From the NCBI GenBank assembly GCA_947594335.1, contig CANQEC010000024.1, positions 1-17,347 on the forward strand: a stretch of DNA of 17,347 bases, written 5' to 3'. The position numbers and the translations under genes are program-made. Each line of letters starts with the position of its first letter. Position 1 is the first letter of the stretch. The DNA comes from an uncultured Lachnospiraceae bacterium (GTDB taxonomy: Bacteria > Bacillota > Clostridia > Lachnospirales > Lachnospiraceae). The notes beneath the pieces are model-generated. The model made no database searches. It was not told the DNA's origin and worked only from the letters and a program-made list of their open reading frames with translations. Of the stretch, positions 1 through 6,339 are shown in pieces.

Positions 1-46
1 GCGGCGGCGCCGGTCTGTTTTTTAGAAAACATTTATATTTCCGGTA

Positions 47-75
47 TTGATTTATAAGAATTGTATACTTATAAT
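47..75 (+). promoter_or_regulatory. Sigma-A-type promoter for ftsH
   Basis: A -35 element TTGATT lies at 47-52 and a perfect -10 TATAAT at 70-75, with a 17-base spacer. Transcription would start near 82 and leave a leader of about 70 bases before the ftsH start at 151. A frame open from base 1 stops at TAA 55-57, so this promoter overlaps the tail of whatever lies upstream. The call rests on sequence match only. Confidence 0.65.
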
Positions 76-150
76 AATATGGATTGCAGGCGCCCGCGGA
101 GGGGAACCGGATTTTCCCGGGAGGCCGAAGAATCAGACGAGGAGGAATTT

Positions 151-2374
151 ATGGACAATAATCAACAGAGAGATAACCGTCCTGGAGGAAACGGAGGACA
201 GGGACCGGGAGGACCGAACGGCGGCAATAACAAAAACAGTTCGACGCTCATGATTTTCCTGGTAGTGACTCTGCTTACGCTTCTGGCGATGGGGCTGCTG
301 AATAATGCGACTTCGGATTCAAGATCGGTTGAGATCACATATGATCAGTTTATTGACATGGTGGACAGCGGCGTCGTCGAGAGCGTTACGATGGACAGTA
401 TGCAGATCACGATCACGCCGAAGGGGGACGCAATCTACCGCCAGGGAGTGGAGACTTATTATACAGGACGCATTGATGATCCGGAGCTGATCGGACGTCT
501 GCTTGACGCGGGAGTTTCTGTCAAGCAGGAGATTCCGGATACGACGACAAATATTATTCTGAATCTGGTACTGAGTTTCGCGCCGCTGATTCTGATCTGG
601 GTGATCTTCGCGCTTGCGATGCGCCGCATGTCGAAGTCAGGCGGCGGGCTGATGGGCGTCGGAAAGAACAAGGCGCGCGTTTACGCACAGAAGGAGACAG
701 GAGTCCTGTTTAAGGACGTGGCAGGACAGGATGAAGCAAAGGAATCCCTGCAGGAGGTGGTTGATTTTCTGGAGAATCCGGGGAAATATACAACGATCGG
801 CGCCAAGCTTCCAAAGGGCGCGCTGCTCGTAGGCCCTCCGGGCACCGGGAAGACGCTGCTTGCGAAGGCAGTCGCGGGAGAAGCGAAATGCCCGTTCTTC
901 TCGCTCTCCGGTTCGGATTTCGTCGAGATGTACGTCGGCGTCGAAGAAGAACGCCCCGTGTATTATTTTTATTGACGAGATTGACGCGATCGGCAAGAGC
1001 CGTGACAGCCGGTACGGCGGCGGCAACGACGAGCGCGAGCAGACGCTGAACCAGCTCCTCGCGGAGATGGACGGCTTTGATACCTCAAAGGGACTTCTGG
1101 TACTGGCGGCGACGAACCGTCCGGAAGTGCTTGACCAGGCCTTGCTGCGGCCGGGCCGTTTTGACCGGCGCATCATTGTCGATAAGCCGGATCTGAAGGG
1201 CCGTGTCGATGTGCTGAAGGTTCACGCGAAGGATGTCCACATGGATGAGACGGTCGATCTGGACGCGATCGCCCTCGCGACATCGGGAGCCGTGGGATCG
1301 GATCTTGCAAATATGATCAACGAGGCAGCGATCCTCGCGGTCAAGAAAGGGCGCAAGGCGGTGTCCCAGAAGGATCTGTTTGAATCCGTCGAGATCGTCC
1401 TTGTAGGCAAGGAGAAAAAGGACCGCATCCTCAGCAAGGAAGAACGGAGAATCGTATCCTACCACGAGGTTGGACATGCGCTTGTCAGCGCTCTGCAGAA
1501 GCATTCCGAGCCGGTGCAGAAGATCACGATCGTGCCGCGCACGATGGGCGCGCTCGGCTATGTGATGAATGTCCCGGAGGAAGAGAAATTCCTCAATACG
1601 GAGAAAGAGATCCGCGCCATGCTGGTGGAGTTCGTCGCGGGGCGCGCGGCGGAAGAGATTGTCTTTGATACGGTCACGACAGGCGCGGCAAACGATATTG
1701 AAAAAGCGACGCGCGTGGCGCGCGCGATGGTGACGCAGTACGGCATGTCGAAGCGCTTCGGCCTGATCGGGCTGGAGCTGCAGGCGACGCAGTATCTGGA
1801 CAACCGTCCGATTATGAACTGCAGCGATGTGACGGCGGCCGACGTCGATCAGGAGGTTATGAATATTCTGAAAGAATCCTACGATGAGGCGAAACGCCTT
1901 CTGTCCGAGCATCGGAATACGCTCGATCAGATCGCGGATTTCCTGATCGCAAAGGAGACGATCACCGGCAAGGAATTTATGGAAATCTTCCGCAGGGTTG
2001 AAGGAATCAGCGAGGATGAGCAGGCCGGGGACAATGAGAGGATTCACGAGAAACCGGCAGCTGCTGCGGAGCAGGCCCAGGAAAGCGGATCTGCGGGGGC
2101 CAAAGCAGAGCAGGCTCGGGAAAACGAATCCACAGGAGCCGAAACAGAGCAGGCTCAGGAAAGCGGATCTGCGGGGGCCAAAGCAGAGCAGGTCCAGGAA
2201 AATAAAACCGCAGGAACCGAAACAGAGCAGGCCCAGGAAAGCAGATCTGCGGGAGCTAAAGCAGATCAAGCTCAGGAAAGCGAATCCACAGGAGCCGAAA
2301 CGGAGCAGGCCCGGGAAAGCGAATCCACAGGAGCCGAAACAGGGCAGGCCCAGGAAGACAGAAACGCGGAATGA
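151..2374 (+). pseudogene. ftsH: ATP-dependent zinc metalloprotease FtsH, frame broken by an internal deletion
   Basis: FtsH is a membrane-anchored AAA+ protease that degrades misfolded membrane proteins and regulators. The start is ATG 151, preceded by GGAGG at 141-145. The first frame (151-975) shows a Gly/Asn-rich N-terminus, membrane segments near residues 32-50 and 133-157, and Walker A GPPGTGKT at 228-235. It reaches the pore loop MYVGV at 260-264, then turns into an unrelated tail and stops. The remaining AAA module resumes in the +1 frame at base 944 with KKNAPCIIFIDE (Walker B). The second region of homology (RPGRFDRR) follows, then the zinc motif HEVGH at 1463-1477. The helix normally between these parts (GASRVRDLFxxA in the family) is absent. 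The expected 36 nt are reduced to one, so about 35 nt are missing. Either fragment alone lacks an essential half of the ATPase. The C-terminus carries a repeat tail. A true mutation or an assembly error are both possible. Confidence 0.9.
2069..2371 (+). repeat. 39-bp coding tandem repeats in the ftsH C-terminal tail
   Basis: Seven full units and one partial unit of 39 bp (13 residues) run in frame to the stop codon. Two versions mostly alternate: one like EQAQESGSAGAKA and one like EQARENESTGAET, giving a 78-bp higher-order period. Units begin at 2069, 2108, 2147, 2186, 2225, 2264, 2303 and 2342 (partial). The encoded tail is Ala/Glu/Gln/Ser-rich, charged and probably disordered. FtsH tails are normally short and variable, so the length is unusual. 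Slipped-strand or recombinational expansion is the likely origin. Confidence 0.9.
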
Positions 2375-2398
2375 AACAATAGTCCTGAAATTTTATAT

Positions 2399-2443
2399 AA
2401 CACCCTCAGTCATGTGCCAAAATATGGCTAAGGGTGTTCTTTT
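2399..2443 (+). terminator. Rho-independent terminator after ftsH
   Basis: A 15-bp stem is formed by 2399-2413 and 2424-2438 with two G-U wobble pairs and a 10-base loop, followed by CTTTT at 2439-2443. It lies 24 bases after the ftsH stop. It separates ftsH from the tatD cluster. Confidence 0.85.
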
Positions 2444-2446
2444 CAT

Positions 2447-2596
2447 ATGCGCAGGCCCAGGCATAGAAAATTGCTGCTGACGCAGCACCTGGACCGCGCA
2501 GACGAGCAGGAGGAAAAGTCGCCTCCTACTCGATTAAATTACCGAGCGTGGATTAAAACAATATGGAAAATTCAGAGCAGGGAGAGAAGCACATGA
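2447..2596 (+). CDS. Possible 49-residue ORF overlapping the tatD start
   Basis: An open frame runs from ATG 2447 to TGA 2594-2596. Its last bases overlap the tatD start as ATGA (2593-2596), a pattern typical of translational coupling. The product would be basic (MRRPRHRKLLL at the start), with a DEQEEK patch in the middle. Against it: no ribosome binding site is visible before ATG 2447, which sits directly after the terminator T-run, and no family is recognised. It may be a chance frame in leader DNA. Confidence 0.2.
   Translation: MRRPRHRKLLLTQHLDRADEQEEKSPPTRLNYRAWIKTIWKIQSRERST
2503..2532 (+). promoter_or_regulatory. Hairpin in the region upstream of tatD
   Basis: The arms at 2503-2513 and 2522-2532 are complementary over 11 positions with one C-A mismatch and an 8-base loop. 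The stem contains AGGAGG paired with CCTCCT. A smaller inverted repeat (TGCTG/CAGCA) sits just before it, around 2472-2487. No T-run follows, so it is not a terminator. It may be leader structure for tatD. The rest of 2444-2592 shows no clear promoter. Confidence 0.4.
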
Positions 2597-3357
2597 TTTT
2601 TGATACACACGCGCATTATGATGATGAGGCATTCGATCCGGACCGGGACGAACTTCTTTTGGGAATGGAAGCAGCCGGTATTGGCCGGATTATAAATGTG
2701 GGAGCCAGCCTGGACGGCGTACAGGCAAGCCAGGAACTGGCGGACAAGTATCTGTTTATTTTTGCGGCGGCTGGCGTGCACCCTGACCATGTCGGAGATC
2801 TGAACGACGACAAAATGCAGTGGATGTACAGACTGTGCGGCAGGGAAAAGACGGTGGCTGTGGGAGAGATCGGCCTGGACTATTACTGGGACAAGGAATC
2901 GCACGAGCTGCAGAAAAAATGGTTCGCGGCGCAGCTTGCTATGGCGAAGGAAGCGGATCTTCCGGTCATCATCCACAGCCGTGACGCGGCGCAGGACACG
3001 TTTGATCTGATGAAAAAGGAGCACGCAGGGACGACCGGGGGAGTGATCCACTGTTTTTCCGCCTCGGCGCAGATGGCACAGGAATATGTGAAGCTGGGCT
3101 ATTACATCGGGATCGGAGGCGTGGTAACCTTCAAAAATGCGCGGGTAATGAAAGAGGTCGCTGCCGCGGTTCCGCTTGAGCGGATCCTTTTGGAGACAGA
3201 CTGCCCCTACCTCGCGCCCGCTCCGCACAGAGGGAAGCGCAACTCCTCGCTTCTGCTTCCGCTTGTCGTCGCGCAGATCGCGCAGATTAAAGGAGTGGCG
3301 CCGGAGGAAGTAGAGCAGGTGACATATGAGAATGCGGAGAGATTGTTTATGGACTGA
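2593..3357 (+). CDS. tatD: TatD-family metal-dependent deoxyribonuclease
   Basis: This cytoplasmic metal-dependent hydrolase belongs to the TatD/YcfH family (3'-5' exonuclease, DNA repair or turnover). The 254-residue length is typical. The metal ligands of the TIM barrel are all visible: DTHAHYD (His6, His8), GEIGLDYY (Glu92), VIIHSRD (His128), IHCFS (His153) and ETDCPYLAP (Asp203). I chose ATG 2593 over the in-frame ATG 2563. GGGAGAG at 2580-2586 is well placed for 2593, and the family begins with MIFDTHAH. In many Firmicutes tatD is followed by rnmV and then ksgA. Here an AAA ATPase gene follows instead. There is no terminator between tatD and the next gene, so cotranscription is possible. 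Confidence 0.95.
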   Translation: MIFDTHAHYDDEAFDPDRDELLLGMEAAGIGRIINVGASLDGVQASQELADKYLFIFAAAGVHPDHVGDLNDDKMQWMYRLCGREKTVAVGEIGLDYYWDKESHELQKKWFAAQLAMAKEADLPVIIHSRDAAQDTFDLMKKEHAGTTGGVIHCFSASAQMAQEYVKLGYYIGIGGVVTFKNARVMKEVAAAVPLERILLETDCPYLAPAPHRGKRNSSLLLPLVVAQIAQIKGVAPEEVEQVTYENAERLFMD

Positions 3358-3455
3358 AAGGCGAGAAATTACGTTCTGTGAGATAAAAAGCGTAATTATA
3401 AAGGTGCTCGTGACGGTATGCCGCAGGTCAGGGACACCAATGGGGAGATTTTTCA
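3358..3455 (+). promoter_or_regulatory. Structured spacer before the AAA ATPase gene
   Basis: Two inverted repeats lie in this 98-base gap. A perfect 7-bp pair, AATTACG/CGTAATT, sits at 3367-3373 and 3391-3397. An imperfect 12-base pair sits at 3403-3414 and 3427-3438, with 9 of 12 positions complementary. A weak promoter-like pair, TTACGT at 3369-3374 and TAATTA at 3393-3398 (18-base spacer), overlaps the first repeat. The ATPase ribosome binding site GGGGAG lies at 3442-3447. The AT-rich composition starts here. Confidence 0.35.
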
Positions 3456-5048
3456 ATGAAAGTTTTTAATACAACAGCGGTATGCATACCGGAGCTCCAT
3501 TATATGGTTGATCTGACGGAACGACTGCAGAAAATAAAACGGATGGTGGATTCCGGAAAGTATTTTACAATCAACCGGGCAAGACAGTATGGGAAAACGA
3601 CAACACTCAAAGCGCTGGAAAAGTATCTGAAGGAAGAGTATATTGTAATCAGTCTGGATTTTCAGAGAATTGACAGCGATGCTTTTTCGAGTGTGGGAAA
3701 ATTTTCAAAAACGTTTGCAAGGCTGCTGCTGGATGCGAATGAATTTCAGGGCATGGAAATTCCGCAGGAGTTTCTGGAAGCTTTTCGCAGATTGAATGAC
3801 CGTGTTTCTTCTGACGTAAATATGGATGATCTTTTCAGAATAATCATGCGATGGTGCAGGGAAGCGGAAAAGCCGATTGTATTAATGATTGATGAAGTGG
3901 ACAGTGCAGCTGACAATCAGGTTTTTCTTGATTTTCTCGCCCAGCTGAGGAGTAATTATATCGAAAGAAATACGCTGCCTGCGTTCTGGTCTGTGATTCT
4001 TGCGGGAGTTACCGATATAAAGAATCTCAGACGTAAGCTTCGGCATGGGGATGCCCATAAGTTCAATAGTCCGTGGAACATTGCGGCAGACTTTAATATT
4101 GAGATGAGCTTTACAGTAAGAGACATTGAAGGAATGCTGGGAGAGTATGAAGCTGACTTTCATACAGGAATGGATATGGGCAAAATTGCGCGGACAGTCT
4201 ATGATTATACAGGAGGATATCCTTTTCTCGTTTCAAGAATCTGTCAGCTGATTGATGAGGAGCTTTCTTCTCAAGACCGTTTTGAGAGCCCGCAGAAGGC
4301 GTGGACAGAAGATGGAGTCAGAGAAGCTGTTAGAAAAATTCTCATGGAGAGGAGTACATTATTTGAGTCTCTGATGGGAAAAGTACATGATAATTCTGAG
4401 TTGAAGAATATACTTCGGAGAATTTTGTTTGCGGGAGAAGCGATTCCGTATAATCCGGATAATATTGCGGTCAGCGATGCGCAAATGTATGGATTTATAC
4501 GAAATGACAATGGGTTTATCAAAATAGCAAACCGGATTTTTGAGACCAGGCTGTATAATTTTTTCCTGAACACAGAAGAACTGCAGAATACGGAAATATA
4601 TAAAATTGCATCGAGAGAAAAAGAACAGTTTATCCGGGATGGAAAACTTAATATGGAACAGATACTTAATCGGTTTGTTGTAAGCTTTGATGATCTTTAT
4701 GGGGATCAGGAAGGCCGTTTTGATGAAGAAGAAGGAAGGCGGCGTTTCCTGCTGTTTGTCAGGCCGATAATTAATGGGACAGGAAATTATTATATTGAAG
4801 CGAGAACCAGAAATAATGAAAGAATGGATGTTGTAATCGATTATCTCGGTGAACGCTTTGTAGTGGAACTTAAAATCTGGCGTGGAAATGCTTATAATGA
4901 AAGAGGAGAAAAGCAGATTTCAGAGTATCTTGAATACTATCATCTGAAAAAGGGGTATATGCTGAGTTACAATTTTAATAAAAATAAGCAGATAGGTGTT
5001 CATCATATTCAGATTAACGGCAAAGAGCTTGTTGAGGCAATCGTATGA
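3456..5048 (+). CDS. AAA-like ATPase with C-terminal PD-(D/E)XK-type nuclease domain
   Basis: This 530-residue protein resembles the uncharacterised AAA-like (AAA_35/ATPase-like plus PDDEXK_9-type) proteins found in many copies in gut Clostridia and Bacteroidetes. The N-terminus reads MKVFNTTAVC then HYMVDL. It is followed by an atypical Walker A, RARQYGKTTT (41-50), and a Walker B, IVLMIDEVDS (141-150). A long helical middle follows. The C-terminus shows ERMDVVIDYLGERFVVELKIW (Asp458, Glu471, Lys473), matching the D...ExK nuclease signature, with a following QISEY (Gln487). It has no signal peptide or membrane segment, so it is probably cytoplasmic. The biological role of the family is unknown; defence or mobile-element roles are only guesses. 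The base composition is clearly more AT-rich than its neighbours: two sampled 60-base lines have 35% and 43% GC, against 57% for one in ksgA. This suggests acquisition. The start ATG 3456 has GGGGAG eight bases upstream. Confidence 0.85.
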   Translation: MKVFNTTAVCIPELHYMVDLTERLQKIKRMVDSGKYFTINRARQYGKTTTLKALEKYLKEEYIVISLDFQRIDSDAFSSVGKFSKTFARLLLDANEFQGMEIPQEFLEAFRRLNDRVSSDVNMDDLFRIIMRWCREAEKPIVLMIDEVDSAADNQVFLDFLAQLRSNYIERNTLPAFWSVILAGVTDIKNLRRKLRHGDAHKFNSPWNIAADFNIEMSFTVRDIEGMLGEYEADFHTGMDMGKIARTVYDYTGGYPFLVSRICQLIDEELSSQDRFESPQKAWTEDGVREAVRKILMERSTLFESLMGKVHDNSELKNILRRILFAGEAIPYNPDNIAVSDAQMYGFIRNDNGFIKIANRIFETRLYNFFLNTEELQNTEIYKIASREKEQFIRDGKLNMEQILNRFVVSFDDLYGDQEGRFDEEEGRRRFLLFVRPIINGTGNYYIEARTRNNERMDVVIDYLGERFVVELKIWRGNAYNERGEKQISEYLEYYHLKKGYMLSYNFNKNKQIGVHHIQINGKELVEAIV

Positions 5049-5268
5049 TTTTGGTCGGAATGGTCAGGATAATAAATTAAACCAATTAGACCAATTGAAC
5101 CATTCAGACCAGACTGATCTGTCCCAGAATGAACAGATACTTTTAGATTTAATCAGGAAGAGCCCGGATATGACGAATATATTCCTGGCAAAGGAATTGA
5201 ACTGGTCGGTAAGAAGAAAGGGTTCTTACAGAAGTACCATATATATTTTAAAAGAAGAGAGGAAATAA
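4996..5268 (+). CDS. Small winged-helix-like ORF, probably a gene remnant
   Basis: This frame runs to TAA 5266-5268. Its first ATG (4996) lies inside the ATPase gene and has no good ribosome binding site, so the true start, if any, is uncertain. The part after the ATPase stop encodes an Asn/Gln/Asp-rich linker (DQLNHSDQTD), built on short repeats of ACCAATTGA type. It continues with NEQILLDLIRKSPDMTNIFLAKELNW, which looks like a winged helix-turn-helix. The expected recognition helix and wing appear shortened before the end (KEERK). Similar linker-plus-wHTH ends occur in AlbA_2/AAA_4-type ATP-binding proteins, so I infer a 3' remnant of such a gene. Its end carries the ksgA ribosome binding site (AGAGAGG 5256-5262). 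It is AT-rich like the ATPase. Confidence 0.35.
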   Translation: MFIIFRLTAKSLLRQSYDFGRNGQDNKLNQLDQLNHSDQTDLSQNEQILLDLIRKSPDMTNIFLAKELNWSVRRKGSYRSTIYILKEERK

Positions 5269-5273
5269 ATCCT

Positions 5274-6143
5274 ATGGAAAAATTATCAGATCCACAGAAA
5301 ACGATTGAAGTTATCAAGAAGCATGGATTTGATTTTCAGAAAAAATTCGGACAGAATTTTCTGATCGACGGGCGTGTGCTGGATAAAATCATCGCGGCGG
5401 CCGAGATCACAAAAGAGGATTTTGTCCTTGAGATCGGGCCTGGGATCGGAACGATGACGCAGTATCTTGCGGAAGCGGCCCGCGAGGTGGCGGCGGTTGA
5501 GATCGACCGGAATCTGATTCCGATTCTGCAGGAGACGCTGGCGGAGTACGATAATGTGACGATCATCAACAAGGATGTTCTGAAGCTGGATATCGCAGAG
5601 ATGGCGCGCGAGAAGAATGGGGGCCGTCCGATCAAGGTGGTCGCGAATCTGCCATATTATATTACGACGCCGATCATCATGAGCCTGTTTGAGAGCGGAG
5701 TCCCTCTTTTGAGCGTTACGGTTATGGTGCAGAAGGAGGTTGCGCTTCGGATGCAGGCGCAGCCCGGCACGAAGGATTACGGAGCGCTCTCGCTGGCCGT
5801 GCAGTATTATGCGGAGCCGTACCTGGCGGCAAATGTTCCGCAGAACTGTTTTATGCCGCGGCCGAACGTCGGAAGCGCGGTTATCCGGCTTACGCGGTAC
5901 GCCAGGCCGCCGGTGTGCGTAAAGGATGAGAAGCTGATGTTCCGACTGATCCGGGCGTCGTTCAATCAGCGCAGGAAAACGCTGCTGAATGGTCTGAAAA
6001 ATTCTTCGGAGCTGTCTTTCTCAAGAGAGGAGATACTGGAGGCGTTCGCCCGTGCCGGTCTGCCGGAAAACGTGCGCGGGGAGACGCTGACGCTGGAGCA
6101 GTTCGCGGCCCTCTCGGATGTTCTGACACCGATGCCGGAATAA
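5274..6143 (+). CDS. rsmA: 16S rRNA (adenine1518/1519-N6)-dimethyltransferase RsmA (KsgA)
   Basis: RsmA uses S-adenosylmethionine to dimethylate two adjacent adenines in the 3' hairpin of 16S rRNA during small-subunit maturation. The 289-residue length is typical. Visible motifs are FGQNFL (25-30, the RNA and cofactor N-terminal motif), EIGPGIGTMT (53-62, SAM motif I), VEIDRN (Glu76, adenosine ribose contact), and NLPYYI (125-130, the catalytic motif IV of N6-adenine methyltransferases). The C-terminal helical domain FNQRRKTL follows. The start ATG 5274 lies five bases after the preceding small frame, with AGAGAGG at 5256-5262. It is convergent with the S8 protease gene. The last 13 codons lie in the first unit of a 42-bp tandem repeat, so the C-terminal sequence SDVLTPMPE recurs downstream. 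No terminator hairpin with a T-run is seen after it. Confidence 0.97.
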   Translation: MEKLSDPQKTIEVIKKHGFDFQKKFGQNFLIDGRVLDKIIAAAEITKEDFVLEIGPGIGTMTQYLAEAAREVAAVEIDRNLIPILQETLAEYDNVTIINKDVLKLDIAEMAREKNGGRPIKVVANLPYYITTPIIMSLFESGVPLLSVTVMVQKEVALRMQAQPGTKDYGALSLAVQYYAEPYLAANVPQNCFMPRPNVGSAVIRLTRYARPPVCVKDEKLMFRLIRASFNQRRKTLLNGLKNSSELSFSREEILEAFARAGLPENVRGETLTLEQFAALSDVLTPMPE

Positions 6144-6272
6144 TTCGCGGTTCTTTTGGATGTTCTGACACCGATGCCGGAATAATTCACGTTTCTCTCG
6201 GATGTTCTGACTTCGATGCAGGATTGATTCGCAGCTCTCTCGGATGTTCTGACACCGATGCCGAAGCAATCC
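6105..6272 (+). repeat. Four 42-bp tandem repeats spanning the end of rsmA
   Basis: Units lie at 6105-6146, 6147-6188, 6189-6230 and 6231-6272. Unit 1 is the rsmA 3' end including its stop codon. Units 2 and 3 keep the reading frame (42 bases is 14 codons) and their own stops (TAA, TGA) at the same place. Unit 4 has lost the stop. Unit 2 matches unit 1 at about 38 of 42 bases and unit 3 at about 33, so the array is not recent everywhere. The core shared by all is CGGATGTTCTGAC or a one-base variant. The rest of the gap to 6339 shows no clear hairpin with a T-run on either strand. Confidence 0.92.
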
Positions 6273-6339
6273 GTGGACTTATATTCATGGCACCTGCAAT
6301 GCGGGCATGAAAGTTTACTTGCCATTTGCAGATGGAGTA

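Noticed and set aside
1..57. Tail of an upstream gene (frame open from base 1 to TAA 55-57)
   Set aside because: Only 18 codons are visible, with no recognisable motif. tilS or hpt would be usual neighbours of ftsH, but the residues do not identify either.
940..960. Programmed frameshift in ftsH
   Set aside because: A shift could rejoin the frames but would still lack about 12 conserved residues. There is no convincing slippery site plus stimulator, so deletion explains it better.
1085..2269. 394-codon minus-strand frame opposite ftsH
   Set aside because: It is antisense to conserved FtsH motifs, and its repeats merely mirror the 39-bp array. No ribosome binding site or family was recognised.
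2470..2535. T-box riboswitch before tatD (TGGACCGCG followed by a hairpin)
   Set aside because: The T-box core TGGNACCGCG is one base short, the flanking AGGG/CCCT partners and a terminator T-run are absent, and tatD is not a usual T-box target.
6105..6272. CRISPR array
   Set aside because: The 42-bp units are contiguous with no spacers, and the first is coding rsmA sequence.
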